Assembly (NCBI GenBank): GCA_014058105.1 | Contig: JACGCM010001272.1 | Coordinates: forward strand, 3,720,001 to 3,784,000 | DNA length: 64,000 bases | Source: Kingdonia uniflora | Taxonomy: Eukaryota > Streptophyta > Magnoliopsida > Ranunculales > Circaeasteraceae | Direction of reading: 5' to 3' | Shown here: positions 22,881 to 34,139 of the stretch, piece by piece | Position numbering within the stretch: the stretch's first letter is position 1 | Layout: each line of letters starts with the position of its first letter | Position numbers and translations under genes: made by a program | The notes under the pieces: generated by a model | Databases searched by the model: none | The model's input: only the letters and a program-made list of their open reading frames with translations | Told to the model about the DNA's origin: nothing

Positions 22881-23149
22881 CCAAGCCCATTCAATTTGTG
22901 TAATGACTAATTAACCCTTGCACGAAATATTGTCCAAACAAGAAAAATCTAGACGAGTAAAATAATGGTCAGTAACTCTTAGTAAACATGACATATGCTT
23001 TAAACCACAGCATTCTGAAAAAGGTCAAGCAGAAGCAAATTTTCTTGTAGACTTCCCAGTAGAAGTTCCTGACTAGGAAGAAGATAGTACAAAAATCAAT
23101 GATGAACAATTCAAAGAACAGTCTGACTAGATAACTCAGAAGAATTATC

Positions 23150-23634
23150 ATCTTCTAACTGATGGCTCTACTGGACCTGCGGGATCTGGCATCAAAATCG
23201 TACTTATCACACCTTCCAATGACAGGATCGAGAAAGCAATTGGACTCAATTTTGAAGCTACCAATAATGAGGCTGAATATTAGGTAGTAATTCACGGTCT
23301 AGATATGGCCCTCGAGATTGGAGTTTCTGAGTTATCTGTATATGCAGACTCTTTACTCATTGTGAACCATTATACTGAGAAATTTTAGAAGAATCGAAAA
23401 ATGATTGATTACGTAGTAACAGTAGCTGACAAAATGCATAGATTCAAAAGGATTACCATTGAACATTTGTTGGGTGGAGAAAATAGTCATTCTGATTTCC
23501 TTGCCTATCTGGCAGGAGTACTAGGCTCAGAGGCCCGATATCTTAAGATTGAAGTGATATCCACCCCTAGCATTAACATCATCAGCTCAAATTCTATTAG
23601 TACTGGGGGCATTAAAGAGGACGAGGACGATTGA
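23150..23634 (+). pseudogene. Element A second (archaeal-type) RNase H
   Basis: A second RNase H domain after the RT-linked one, a hallmark of the Tat lineage. Visible acidic motifs are LLTDGSTGPAGSG, NNEAEY (followed by a stop) and VYADS, and the GENSHSDFLAYLAG motif lies in the open piece 23401-23634. In-frame TAGs break the frame twice. Confidence 0.8.
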
Positions 23635-23689
23635 AGACGATATTTCCTTACATATATTGGACCTCAAAATAAATTTGACGGCGAACTCC

Positions 23690-24783
23690 CTAAAGATCCT
23701 ACTGAAAGAAGATGCGTGCTTGATAATGCTAAGTTCTACGTCGTGAAAAATAATCTCCTTTACAAAATTTTGGTTACAGGATCGTACCTCTAGTGTTTAT
23801 CGAACAAAGAGGCTCAAAAATTCCTGTACAAACTTTACGAAGGCACTTGCGGTTCCCATGCAGCAGGACTATCTCTTAGTTAAGGCATATTTTGGCCTAA
23901 AATAAAAGCTCAGGCCATTGAACATGCAAGCAAATGTGATGCCTGCCAAAAACATGGCCCCCATATTCGAGCTCTAGCCTTAGAACTTCATTTCAGCAAC
24001 GTTGTTTGGCCATTCATAAGATAGGCCCTCGACCTCGTAGGACAATTCTCAGTTGCACCAGGCAAAAGGAAACACCTTCTAGTAGCAACAGATTACTTTA
24101 CTAAATGGGTGGAAGTAGTTCCTCTATGTCGCACACGAGAAGATGAAGTCATCAAGTTTATATGGGAAACCATCATCATTCGGTTGGCTGCCCCCATCTC
24201 ATCAGAATCGACAATGGACCTCAATTCCTTGGTCCATTAACCTTGATGAAAACATCATCCACTATCCTTCCTATCCATATTACCCACAAGGAAATGGTCA
24301 GGCCAAAATCATTAATCGTACTATGTATTATGGGCATATCACATAACACCTCGAGTATCGACCGGATGCACGCCGTTCCTATTAGCATTTAGTACTGAGG
24401 CAATAATCCCTACTCAATACCATCACCTATTGCGCGACCATACCATGACTGATGTAGAAAATGAATTCTTGTTGGCATGTAACATGAACTGGATCGAGGA
24501 AACTAGAGACAAAACAATCATAAACTTGGGAAGATACCACCAGGCTCTAGCCCGATCTTATAATCAACGAGTTTGTAGAGAGTTTGAAATAGAAGATCTT
24601 ATCCTCCGAGAAATCCCCAAACACAGAAAATAACTCAATAGTGGGAAACTGGCTGTAAATTGGGAAGGTCCTTTCATCATTATTGTGAAAAGTGACTTTG
24701 GTTCTTACGCTCTCGCTACTGAATGTGGGGAACGAGTGCCTAATCCTTGGAATACAAGAAGATTGAAGCTATATCGACGCTGA
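23690..24783 (+). pseudogene. Element A integrase
   Basis: Remnants of the zinc-binding part (HASKCDACQKHGPH, about 23920-23960), the catalytic core (LLVATDYFTKWVEVVPL, about 24080) and a frame-shifted IRIDNGPQF at about 24200. The C-terminal part (GPFIIIVKSDFGSYALATE) reaches the stop at about 24781. Several shifts and stops are present. Confidence 0.8.
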
Positions 24784-25640
24784 TCATCTATCACGGTATA
24801 CTTTTCTAAATAAATCTATCATCTTCTATGCTGATCTTACATCAATGAAATACTTATGTTTGATCACTATACATCTGAGTTTCTACTATTTTATACAGTA
24901 GTCCATCTAACATTCTTTCTTCGTCAATCTTACAATAATGAAATACTTGTGTCTGATTGCCCTACATTATAGTACTTTTCTAATATATCATACAAGTACT
25001 TCTATATACATAATTATTTCTTTAGCCAATTCAATCTTCTAAATACGTTACAGGTTACTTATTGGTTAATCCCAATTGACCAACTCATCTAATACATTAC
25101 AGGTCGATAATTGGTTCGTCTAATGCGACCACACATATTACATATTACAGGTTGGTTATTGGTTATCCCAATTCGACTAACCCATCTAATACATTAGAAG
25201 TTTATAATTGGTTTGTCTAAATCGACCGCACAAATTACATATTATAGGTCGGTTATTGGTTAACCAAATTCGACCAATCTATCTAATACTTCTATAAACA
25301 GATTACATGTCTAAACATTACAGATTGTTTGTTACTGATCCTCTATTATATTGTAGGTCATTTGTTGCTTCTGCTAAACTGATCATATATTACAGATCAT
25401 TTATGGCTTCAGCCAAACCAATCTTCTATGTTCTTCAACGTTTGCTGCATCAGAAAAACCAACCATCTACTATACGAAAGCCTTTGGACTCATTCTATAA
25501 AATAGATATTCAACCCTTACATCATAGTTGGTTCATCACAAGGTTAGTCCAGATCATTCTTTCTATCAACAGTTCTATTTTTATACACTTTATCTACTAT
25601 ATTTTCATTCGTTTAGTGCGAATCATCCCTCCTAACACAC
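24784..25640 (+). repeat. Tandem-repeat block after the element A integrase
   Basis: Imperfect repeats of about 60 bases (double unit about 120) containing ATTACAGGTCGGTTATTGGTT and CGACCAA..CATCTAATAC, best seen at 25040-25300. A looser pair around ACAATGAAATACTTATG lies at 24840-24960. B and C carry unrelated-looking repeats in the same position. Confidence 0.7.
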
Positions 25641-25648
25641 AATACGCC

Positions 25649-26251
25649 TCATTTCTCACTTGAGTTGTTACTTGAACTATTACTAGAAGGATTCCCAGTA
25701 GTACGTAAACTCTCTCCATACAGACGAACACGTATAAACTCTGGCATTCTCTCCATAACAATTAGTTTCCCTTCCCTAATCATACTTTTTTTCAGAACTC
25801 CAATTCTTGACACCATGGGATCTTGGTACTCCGATCGAATCAACCTCATTTCGCACTGAACACCTTAGGCAACTAAACTATCATATACAGTTCTACTTTC
25901 TGCTTCTAATGTGTTGAACTCTGATACAAAGAATAAAATAACTGTCGTCATATCTCTCTCATATACATCACCTGTCTCACTTTTCACCTTTTTAGAAACA
26001 ATAAGCTTACTAAGTTTACCTTGAGTTTCCTTCAACAAAACTTTCAGACTTAAACAATGCTTATCTACTTTTCGTTTTTATTCAACGTCACGACATTATG
26101 AGATTTCGGCATTGCCATGAATTCATCCATATGAGAAACCATAGACATTGATCCCCCCACTTCATCCTCGTAATAACTTCTATTTACCTTACTTTCGTCA
26201 AGACTTATTTTTGCCTTATAAAGATCTGTATCCAACTTAGTATTTACATCA
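25649..26251 (-). pseudogene. 3' end of the element A antisense gene, cut off by element B
   Basis: Minus-strand frames at 26283-26065 and 25849-25649 are the end of the antisense coding region of A. When element B is removed and one copy of the 5-bp duplication kept, the minus-strand frame from 52849 rightward continues without a shift into this segment. The protein is charged and helical (DTDLYKAKISLDESKVN, then an acidic YYEDEV) and stops at 26065. The first five codons of the frame as read in the window lie inside element B and are not part of this gene. Confidence 0.65.
26247..26251. repeat. Target site duplication of element B, left
   Basis: CATCA, repeated exactly at 52849-52853 after the 3' LTR of B. 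Confidence 0.9.
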
Positions 26252-26538
26252 TGTAGCAGCCTACTCGCAGCCTTCTCACGCAAGTCAAATACTCAAAGGC
26301 TACATCGAAGCCTACCTAAAAACTCGAAGCCCAAGAAGACAGTAACTAAGTCCATGAAGCCTTCCGAGACTAATCAAAAACTCGAAGGCATCATCGAAGC
26401 TAACTGCCATAGATGAAGATAGACGAGCAACGCCAAAACTCAGTCCCTATACCAGAAATACTTCGACCATGGACATGGTTAAAGTCAGACACGTCAGACA
26501 GCCAGCTTACTAGACAGAATAGAAAAACAAGCCGCTCG

Positions 26539-26620
26539 ACAACTACAGTGCTAGAACCAACAACTACAGTTTCAGTAGCTACAGTGTTAGACCTAACGAC
26601 TACAGTATCAGAACCGACTC
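26539..26620. repeat. LTR minisatellite upstream of the TATA box
   Basis: Four to five degenerate copies of an ACAACTACAGTGTCAGAACC-like unit about 80 bases upstream of the TATA box. Equivalent arrays lie at about 40376-40440, 40978-41063 and 52243-52325. Confidence 0.75.
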
Positions 26621-26696
26621 CGGGTACAAGTTAGTTGTCCCCAAAGGATATACATATAACTTGATCTCCCATGGTGCCTCAGCCCTTTCTTTACTC

Positions 26697-26704
26697 TATA
26701 AATA
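26697..26704 (+). promoter_or_regulatory. TATA box of the element B 5' LTR
   Basis: TATAAATA followed by GGAAGGAGG. The same motif is at 40518-40525 in the 3' LTR. Confidence 0.7.
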
Positions 26705-27147
26705 GGAAGGAGGAGGCACGTTGAAGGGGCAAGAAAATCTCTCTCGCTAAGCCTTACAAGATTACCTTCGAATATCCTGTAATAATCTACTCTTCGATCC
26801 CTCGACCAATCTGATATATATCATTTCCCCTTAAAATCCTTACCAGAGGTCATAGAGTAACCCATTCTAGGCCTCCACGCAAGTGTATTATCTTAATAGT
26901 ATCTCTTAATATTGTCATTTATATGCTTGTAGAGCCCTAGTCAAAGATTAGCCCCTTTGTGTAAGAGCTGATTTCCCCTCATACAAAGCTTGGCCCCTAT
27001 ATTTGGCTCTGTTTGTGCTATACCCATCCTACCCAATTCCCTTCGCCTTTTTTCTCTTCCGTTTTCTACCACTCATAGCCGGCCTCAATGGCCCCCACCC
27101 TTCACTCCACCTCTGCCATCGTTGGACATTCCATCAACGGCATAGCC

Positions 27148-27155
27148 GCCTAAGT
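27148..27155. repeat. 8-bp target duplication of the hAT element, left
   Basis: GCCTAAGT, repeated exactly at 29884-29891. Confidence 0.9.
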
Positions 27156-27349
27156 TAGGGATGGTAATGGGGCGGATTTGGGGCGGGGGAGCCAATACCA
27201 TCCCCATCCCCGCTTAGGTTTGTACCTTCCATCCCCGCCCCGATCCCCATTTAAAATAAGCGGGGATCCCCAAATCCGCCCCATCCCCGCCCCATTTAAA
27301 TGCCATTCGGGGATGGGATCCCCGGATCCGCCCCACATTCATATTCCAT

Positions 27350-27610
27350 ACATCCTGCATCCATTATTCCATTAAAACAAATATTACTAACTTCCATACA
27401 AAAAAAAAAGGCATTACTAACATTCATACAAGAAATAATATTACTAACATCCATTATTCCATATCCATATGTTAAAAAAAAAAAGACATCCATTATTCCA
27501 TTCATCCACTATTCCATTCATATTCCATACATCTATTATTTCATTAAAAAAAAAACATTACTAACATCCATACAAAAAAAAGGCATTACTAACATCTATT
27601 ATTAATTCAA
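27350..27610. repeat. Simple-sequence region inside the hAT element
   Basis: Degenerate array of ATTACTAACATCCAT and TTCCATTATTCCAT units interspersed with A-runs. Frames across it (27300-27605 and 27296-27505) reflect the repeat only. Confidence 0.7.
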
Positions 27611-27642
27611 GCATTAATAACATATCAAGTCAGATTACTCAC

Positions 27643-28080
27643 TTGGTATGTTATATATGTCAAGTCTCATAATCTTTCCAAGTAAGGATTTTTTATTTAG
27701 AGCAAAATTGTAAGGATCTCCCTGGCTTCCACCATCACCCATCATGAAGTATAGATACCCATCATCAGGGCCAAAGAGAATTTGCCCTGCATGATGACCT
27801 AAAAATGGAAGGCCCATGGTAAATATCCTTCTCACTTCAGAAGGATTAGCTCTTGTCGCCTAAGAACATGTCAAAATTGAGCTAAATTAGTGTATGTTCA
27901 TCATAATTGTCAAAAATAATTTTGAGTGATATGTAAAGAAGTGTACCGAAGAAGGCTTTGATGTGGTACCATTAGCAGTAAACTCTAAAATGACACTATG
28001 ATATTGGCATGGCTGACCCCCATTATCAGGACCAAGTTTTGAAGGATCACAATTAACATTTGCATTACATGAACATCTTC
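27643..28080 (-). pseudogene. HIPL (hedgehog-interacting-protein-like) gene fragment, two exons
   Basis: The minus strand carries exon 28080-27947 (134 bp, acceptor TATAG, donor GT), an 87-bp intron and exon 27859-27643 (217 bp, acceptor TTAG, donor GTGAGT). The joined phase is correct. The first exon gives GRCSCNANVNCDPSKL; the second gives RRIFTMGLPF and FGPDDGYLYFMMGDGG, the glucose/sorbosone dehydrogenase-like beta-propeller region of plant HIPL proteins, which are predicted secreted or membrane-anchored. Neither exon has a stop before its donor, so the piece was captured as genomic DNA with an intact intron. Start, signal peptide and the rest of the propeller are missing. Confidence 0.88.
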
Positions 28081-28097
28081 CTATACATTAGTCTTAA

Positions 28098-28300
28098 GAT
28101 GCAACAGATGCAACAAACCTTGATTCCTTAATTATACAACAGATGCAACAGATTATACAACGGATACAACAGACCTTGAAACAGATTATACAACAGATGC
28201 AACAGATCTTGAAATAGATTATACAACAGATGCAACAAATTATATAACAAATTATACAATAGATGCAACAGATTATACACAACAGATGCAACAGACCTTG
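28098..28300. repeat. Minisatellite in the hAT element
   Basis: About eight copies of an ACAGATGCAACAGATTATAC unit, some with ACCTTGA inserts. It generates a spurious Cys/Ile-rich minus-strand frame. Confidence 0.85.
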
Positions 28301-28329
28301 ATTCCTAAACTTTTAAGCCAATCTGTCAA

Positions 28330-28620
28330 CCAATAATCAACATATAGATGTTTGTTAAACGGTATTACCACTATGTTATGAACAACCAATAATCAGCATA
28401 TAGATATCCATTTAAAAAACAACCAATAATCAGCATACTAGATGACAAAGGAGCGATGAATAATGAAGCATTGAAACCTAATTGCTTAATTTTCTTGAAA
28501 CCCAATTGCTTAATTTGCTTGAAATAATGAACAACAGACCTTGAAACCCAATTATGATGAATAATGAACAACATACCTTGAAAACCAATTGCTTAATTTG
28601 CTTGAAATCTCGATTAAGAT
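28330..28620. repeat. Further short repeats in the hAT element
   Basis: Three copies of AACCAATAATCAGCATATAG (28330-28440) and three of CCAATTGCTTAATTTGCTTG (28470-28600), mixed with copies of AACAACAGACCTTGAAACCC. Confidence 0.7.
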
Positions 28621-29724
28621 GAGTTGTTGTTTGCTGTTGAAATCACTGAGTTGCTGTTGTTGTTGTTGCTCCTTGATCACATAAGTTGATAAGAAAACAA
28701 ATGAACAAGACTCAAATATTCGAAATGGTTCAAGCCTTGAGTCATGAAAGCATACCAGTAGCACTGTATTAAATCATCACATAGCTTCAGCTCCTCAAAT
28801 ATCTTAAGAACATCTCCTATCATACCCACCAAAAGTTGACCATACTCTATAGAAGACCAAAAAATGCAATAAGAACATATAGTTGTCTGAGACAATAGAT
28901 AAAGGAATTATCCTCAAGACCGCAAAAGAAGATGACATTGTAAGCAAGAACATACTTCCTCAATGCTGGAATAGTAGGTATAACAAGACATGAACTCTTC
29001 CATCACTCATTTGAGATGTATTCAACGCTGTTTGCGAAGTGGTTCCTGTTATACCAATCACCAATCTGACAAATAAAAACATGACCCAAATTACATGAAC
29101 ATATAATTGTCAAAAATAACATTCGCAGTCACTAAATATCCTGAATCAAAAGCACCGTCAACATTATCTCGGACCTCAGCTCCAATCTACAAAATAAGTA
29201 AGTTTGTGAAAAAAACGTTAAGAGGATCACACAAATATATTGGTAAAATTTTGGGAATATCAAGATGATTACAAAGTTGTGCATTAGCCCTGGCTCTTGA
29301 TGTCTTTGTTCATGGCAACCCCCATTGACATGTAACAACTATTCTGGCTTTAACTGTCTTGGATTCTCCCCACTCACTAAATGAGTATCATGAGATGTCC
29401 TTTTGATGAAATGGGTCGGATCAATGTGAGGATGGGATCTTCTGGCTGTTTGATTCCTTTGTTTCAAAAAGCCTATGGTTGATGAGGTGGGGAGTTTCGT
29501 AATTGGGGTCTGTTCTTGATTAGATTGAGAAGGAGATGAGTGCTGGGAGAGCGAAAGAGAATGTTCTTCTTGTTCAGACTCAACCTTTGTTCAGATTGAG
29601 AAGGAGATTTGAGGCTTGAGAGCTTGCGGCTGCTGTGCGAATGTTAGGGTTTCTAAATTCTAATAATACTTATATATAAGGGTAAGGGTATAATAGTAAA
29701 AGTGTTGATTAATATTTAGTAGGG
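28621..29724. other. Remaining interior of the hAT element
   Basis: No transposase or recognisable gene. A less AT-rich patch at about 29260-29630 may be more captured sequence but matches nothing I recognise. Confidence 0.4.
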
Positions 29725-31559
29725 CGGATGCGGGGCGGATAACGGATTTTATCCTAGCAGTCCCAAATCCGCCTCGATCCCCGACAGATTTTGAGTAGCC
29801 TATACCATCCCCACCCCCATACCCGGTTAGCTCATACCAAATCTGCCCCGTTCGGGGCGGGGCAGGGCAAATTGACATCCCTAGCCTAAGTTGCTCTGAT
29901 CAGCCAACAGTTTGCCCAAGCTGAAGAGTGCCATTCCAATCAACTTTGTTTAGAACGTGAAGACAGATGCTACGAACTCGAGGCCGAATGGAAATGTCGT
30001 TTGGTTTACAACGAGCGCTAACATCATGCCCTCGATGAACTGCGCCACACAGTTTGAGAGTTTCAGGAGGTTCATACCCAGGATGCTCCTCCGCAATCCC
30101 AGAACCCTGCCCCATCTGGTGTGTCAGTCCGCGCTTGCCTCGAGCTCCACCCCCAGGTTGAAGATCCCCCGGTCCACCTTGGCGCCGAGGGTGTTCCTAC
30201 CATTTTACCTATCGCCTCAATCCCCTTGGTGTATACCCCACAGAGGATTCTTCCGACTCCATTCTTCGAACTACCCGATACCCCAGACGCCGCCCTACTC
30301 GAGAACATCTCGGGGAGCACAGCGCTGAACACACTCTGATTCTTTAACCCCTTCCTTCTCGACCCCAGTGCTCTCCCCCTCACCCTGCCTACCTTACTCA
30401 GCAAGAACTCGATCAGAAAATCTACGCCGCTATTCACGTCAGCGCGAGCCCAACACCGAACTCATGGAGTCGGTTGAATAGCCCCATCTATCCTAAACTT
30501 CTCGCGATCGAAGTGCCTCCCAATTTCTATACACCTAAAATCAACAAATACTGCAATACCGACCCTTAATCTCATGTTCTCGAATTTCAAAATACTTTAA
30601 GTCTGTATTCTACAGCCGACCATATTTTGTGTCGCATGTTCCCCACAAGCCTAACTGATAGCCCTCTCAAATGGTATCATAGCCTTCTTAATGGTTCGAT
30701 CCAAAGCTTCGAACAATTGTTAAACATTTTTATCGCCCAGTTCATCTTTAACAAAGATCACGAGGTCCGGGTCGATGCCCTCTTCAACTTCTGCAAATCC
30801 TACAATAAAACGCTAGAAGCTTTCACCAAGCGGTTTTTCGATGAGTTCCGCAAAGTCGAAAGCCTCGACTGTGCGACTGCTATCCTTGCGTATTCTAATG
30901 CTCTACTAGATCACAGTCGTATCAAGGAGTACATCGTACTTCATAAACCACGAACCCTTGAGGAGATGTTATCTAAGGTTAACGGATGCATCGACCTCGA
31001 ATGCCTTCGTGAATCCAATCGCCAAGGGAAAGCTTTGACCACCAACAATAATGAACCTCAACAACCTTCTACACCCATGGTACGCTCCCGTTTTGCAGGA
31101 GACTGAGAGCCGCAAATGCCCTCACTATAACGACACCACTACTGAGACCTGCAAAAAATGACCCAAGCCGGTCCTTCCCAAGCTCACTGCTCCCATTAAT
31201 ACCCTTCTCCTACAAATTCAGGTTAACCCTATCTGGCGTACCCCCTACCCCATCGAGGTCAAGAAAGACGAGCCTTACTGCCAAAATCACAAGTATAATT
31301 GCCATGCTATCAATAAATTTTATGCTCTACAAATCTCTAGAGATGATCTTTAAAGCAGGTCGTCTACATCGATACATCGCCGATCTTCCCAGCTACCTAG
31401 ACGGGTCGTATCTCCCGCCCCAACTGCCAACCTAGCCGAGGTACACATTTTCCCACTACACCTTATCAAAGTTAACAACATCGATAATGGTCGTACTTGA
31501 AGAAAACACAAACGCGTCAAAGAGTGTTGTAAGCTTACCTATCAAGAGAAGCTTCCCAT

Positions 31560-32004
31560 CCTTTTACCAGAATTTAGCCAATTCCCTCGACCTGAAGGTA
31601 TATCCTTTATCGATTACAATACTTCTCATGTTCGCTTCCCCCATTCAGACCCCTTGGTCATTATGATTATGGTCGAATACCTCGTCCTCCATACCATGTT
31701 CATCGACACGGGCAGTGTAGCTGATGTAATGTTACTCCAGACTATTCGAGCCATGCAAAAAATAGACCTTATTACACCGGCTAATATCGAGCTTAAGGGC
31801 TTTACTGGTGCTACCGAAGTCGCAGTCGGTCGCCTTATCCTCCCTATCACTACCGACCAAGTTACCCTCCAAACCAGCTTTCTTGTCATAGACAAGAAAT
31901 CTGAGTATCTAGGCATCCTTGGGCGCTACTGGCTCCATGCCATGAGAACAATACCTTTGACTTACCATGAAACACTTTGTTTTACTATCCCTTATGGCAC
32001 ATAA
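31560..32004 (+). pseudogene. Element B protease
   Basis: The open stretch 31654-32004 contains the active-site motif FIDTGSVADVMLL (D at about 31705), then GRLILPITTDQVTLQTSFLV and the C-terminal LGILGRYWLHAM motif. Just upstream, ISFIDYNTSHVRFPHSDPL is the conserved lead-in seen also in C. This region is better kept than the rest of B pol. Confidence 0.82.
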
Positions 32005-32089
32005 CTTAAGAGGTTCTCAACGCCTTGCCCACTAATGAGAGCACCCAGAGATTAATCAAACCTGAAAACTTGTCAAACCATAGCAATCA

Positions 32090-33700
32090 ATGTCTTTCTC
32101 TCTCCCCATACTTTTGATCCCATTAACCACACCCATCGAACCTACTGTCTATATCGAACTCGATGGTCTTGGTCGAGGAACATTTATTGGTACTTTTCTG
32201 GATGAGGCCGAAAGCCTCAAACTCACCAACTTTCTTCGAGCAAATAAAGATGTCTTCACCTGGATTTTTCATAAGATGCCTGGTGTCGACCTAATCGTAG
32301 TCTGCCATCGACTTGACCTCATCCCCCACTCTGCCACCGTAAAGGAAAAAAAAATGTACTTTGGCCCTGCGGCTTCAAGATCCATTAACCTCGAGGTTGA
32401 CAAACTCCTTGCAACTAGTTTCATTAGAGAAGTCAAGTACGCCGACTAGATTTCAAACATTGATGCTATCCCCAAGAAGAACGGCAATATCCGAATCTGT
32501 GTCGACTTCACTGACCTCAATAAGCATACACTGAAGGACAATTTTCCTCTCCCAATCATTTTAGTTCTCCTGGATGCCACAGCCGGTCATGAAAGATTAT
32601 CGATGATGAACGTGGCTTCGGGTTACAATCAGGTACTCCTTTTCCCCGAGGATCAACTTAAAACTTCTTTTATCACTGAATAAGGCCTTACTATTTTAAC
32701 GTCATGCCCTTCGGCCTTAAAAATGTGGGTGCCACTTACTAACCTCTTGTTACCGCCATATTCAAACCTTTGCTTGGCTAGTCGGTTGAAGTTTACATCG
32801 ACGACATATTATGCAAAAGCCTCCACAAATAGACCCATATACAGGATCTCACCAAAGTTTTCGCCATACTTCGGTCTTATAACATGAAACTAAACCCAAA
32901 CAAATATCAGTTTGGTATTTCTTCCAAAAAATTCTTAAGCCACCTCATCAGCAAACGAGGCACCGAGATCGACCCCACTCATATCCGAGCCCTCATCGAT
33001 ATGCCTTCCCCTCGAACCAAAAAAGATATCCAAAAAGTTGTTGGCAAGATAGCCGCCCTCAACCGCTTTATTTTAAAATCCTCTGACCGCTGCGTATGGC
33101 TTTTCTCCCTCTTACGCGATCAAGGCATCCACAAAGCCAAAAAGAAGAACAACCCTGAAATTAATTGAACACCCGATTGTGAATAGGCCTTCCTTGAACT
33201 CAAAACATACCTTGGTTGACTACCCATCATCAGTACCCCCATCGAAGGTGAAATGTTTTCTTTATACCTGGCAGTTACAAACACTTTTCTCAGCTCAAAC
33301 CTTATTCGACTCGAATCCAACATCGCAAAACCCGTGTACTTTATCAGCAAAAATTTGACACCTGCTGAGACTCGATATACAAAACTCGAGTAATTTCTCC
33401 TCACTCTCATTTACACTGGTCTAAAGCTCAAACTATACTTTCAAGCCCACCTTATACGTATTATCATCAGCTACCCTCTTCGAGAGATCCTCAGCAAGAA
33501 AGACAAATCCCGATGGGTACAACAATGGTCCGTTTATCTAGGCAAGCAAGATATTACTTTCGAGAAACATATATATCAAAAAGGCCAAGCTGTTACTGAT
33601 TTCTTAGCCAACTTCCAGATTGAAGACGTCGACTGGGAGGAATACAAAGATGATCTACCAGAAGACCAGCCCAAATAGAATGACCCTTGGAACCCTAACA
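32090..33700 (+). pseudogene. pol: Element B reverse transcriptase and RNase H
   Basis: RT begins in the open stretch 32090-32449 (FTWIFHKMPGVDLIVVCHRL, then DKLLATSFIREVKYAD and a stop). It continues with IRICVDFTDLNKHT, a GYNQV motif, a frameshift at about 32680, and VYIDDILCKS at about 32790-32820. RNase H follows (32884-33168 open), then YFISKNLTPAETRYTKLE near 33340. At least three nonsense codons and two shifts inactivate it. Confidence 0.85.
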
Positions 33701-34130
33701 TGGGCTGACGCCTCTTTACAGATAGATCTGCTGGACCTAACGGTTCGGGGATTGGTGTTGTTCTAGTTACCCCTTCTAAAGATAGAATCAAAAAAGCTGT
33801 CAAGTTAAACTTTGAATGTTCTAATAACGAGGTCGAATATGAAGCCCTGATACATGGCCTCGATCTCGCCCTCCAACTTGGCGCTCCCAAACTTACAGTA
33901 TTTACAGATTCTCAACTTGTTTTGAGGCAGTACATCGGTGAAAATATGGCAAATGGTTGTATGACAGAGTATGTTGCTCTTGTTTGCCAGCACATGGAAC
34001 GTTTTCCTGAAAAGTCATCTATTACACATTACCCTTGAGGCAAAAACAGATATGCCGACGCCCTCGCCTACGTAGCAGCCATGTTAGGCCAGTTCAAGTA
34101 ACGAACACTCTATATCGAAATACTTGAACA
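33700..34130 (+). pseudogene. Element B second RNase H
   Basis: Tat-type second RNase H with LFTDRSAGPNGSGIGVVL, NNEVEYEALIHGLDLALQ and VFTDSQLVLRQYIGE, the three acidic motifs in order, then YADALAYVAAM. TGA at about 33708 precedes it and two stops follow the third motif. Confidence 0.82.
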
Positions 34131-34139
34131 CCCAAGTAT

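Larger units (their letters stand above)
26252..27001 (+). repeat. Element B 5' LTR (750 bp)
   Basis: Starts TGTAGCAGCCTACTCGCAGC and ends CCCCTATA (CA mutated to TA) before TTTGGC. It has an 18-20 bp minisatellite (26539-26620), TATAAATA at 26697-26704, and the same start and end wording as the 40088, 40688 and 51950 LTRs. Confidence 0.9.
27156..29883. mobile_element. hAT-type non-autonomous transposon carrying HIPL gene exons
   Basis: 2728 bp with short terminal inverted repeats (TAGGGATG at the left; CATCCCTA at the right) and a perfect 8-bp target duplication, the combination expected of hAT elements. Both subterminal regions are rich in GGGGCGG and its complement in both orientations (27166-27345 and 29725-29870), as in hAT ends with transposase-binding repeats. 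No transposase frame is present. The interior holds a two-exon fragment of a HIPL gene (27643-28080), a minisatellite and other repeats. Confidence 0.88.
27002..31560 (+). pseudogene. gag: Element B gag, split by a hAT element
   Basis: Gag starts near ATG 27088 (MAPTLHSTSAIVG), is cut by the hAT element at 27156-29883, and resumes at 29892. The conserved domain is open at 30627-31106: FPTSLTDSPLKWYHSLLNGS, then KSYNKTLEAFTKRFFDEFRK and an EEMLSKVNGCIDL motif. Near 31270-31340 is a knuckle-like CQNHKYNCHAINKFYAL, a degenerate form of the Tat C-x-x-H...C motif. Multiple stops and shifts lie outside the open stretch. The primer-site region (TTTGGCTCTGTTTGTGC) is also mutated. Confidence 0.8.

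Noticed and set aside
27178..27375. Pro-rich plus-strand frame and Gly/Trp-rich minus frame
   Set aside because: They lie in the GC-rich subterminal repeats of the hAT element, which are non-coding.
28094..28291. Cys/Ile-rich 65-aa minus-strand frame
   Set aside because: Produced by translating the ACAGATGCAACAG minisatellite; no protein evidence.
28098..28300. CRISPR-like array
   Set aside because: Repeats are contiguous and degenerate without unique spacers, in plant DNA.
29957..30437. Overlapping frames on both strands in B gag
   Set aside because: Shadows of the decayed gag frame; the conserved gag domain begins further right.
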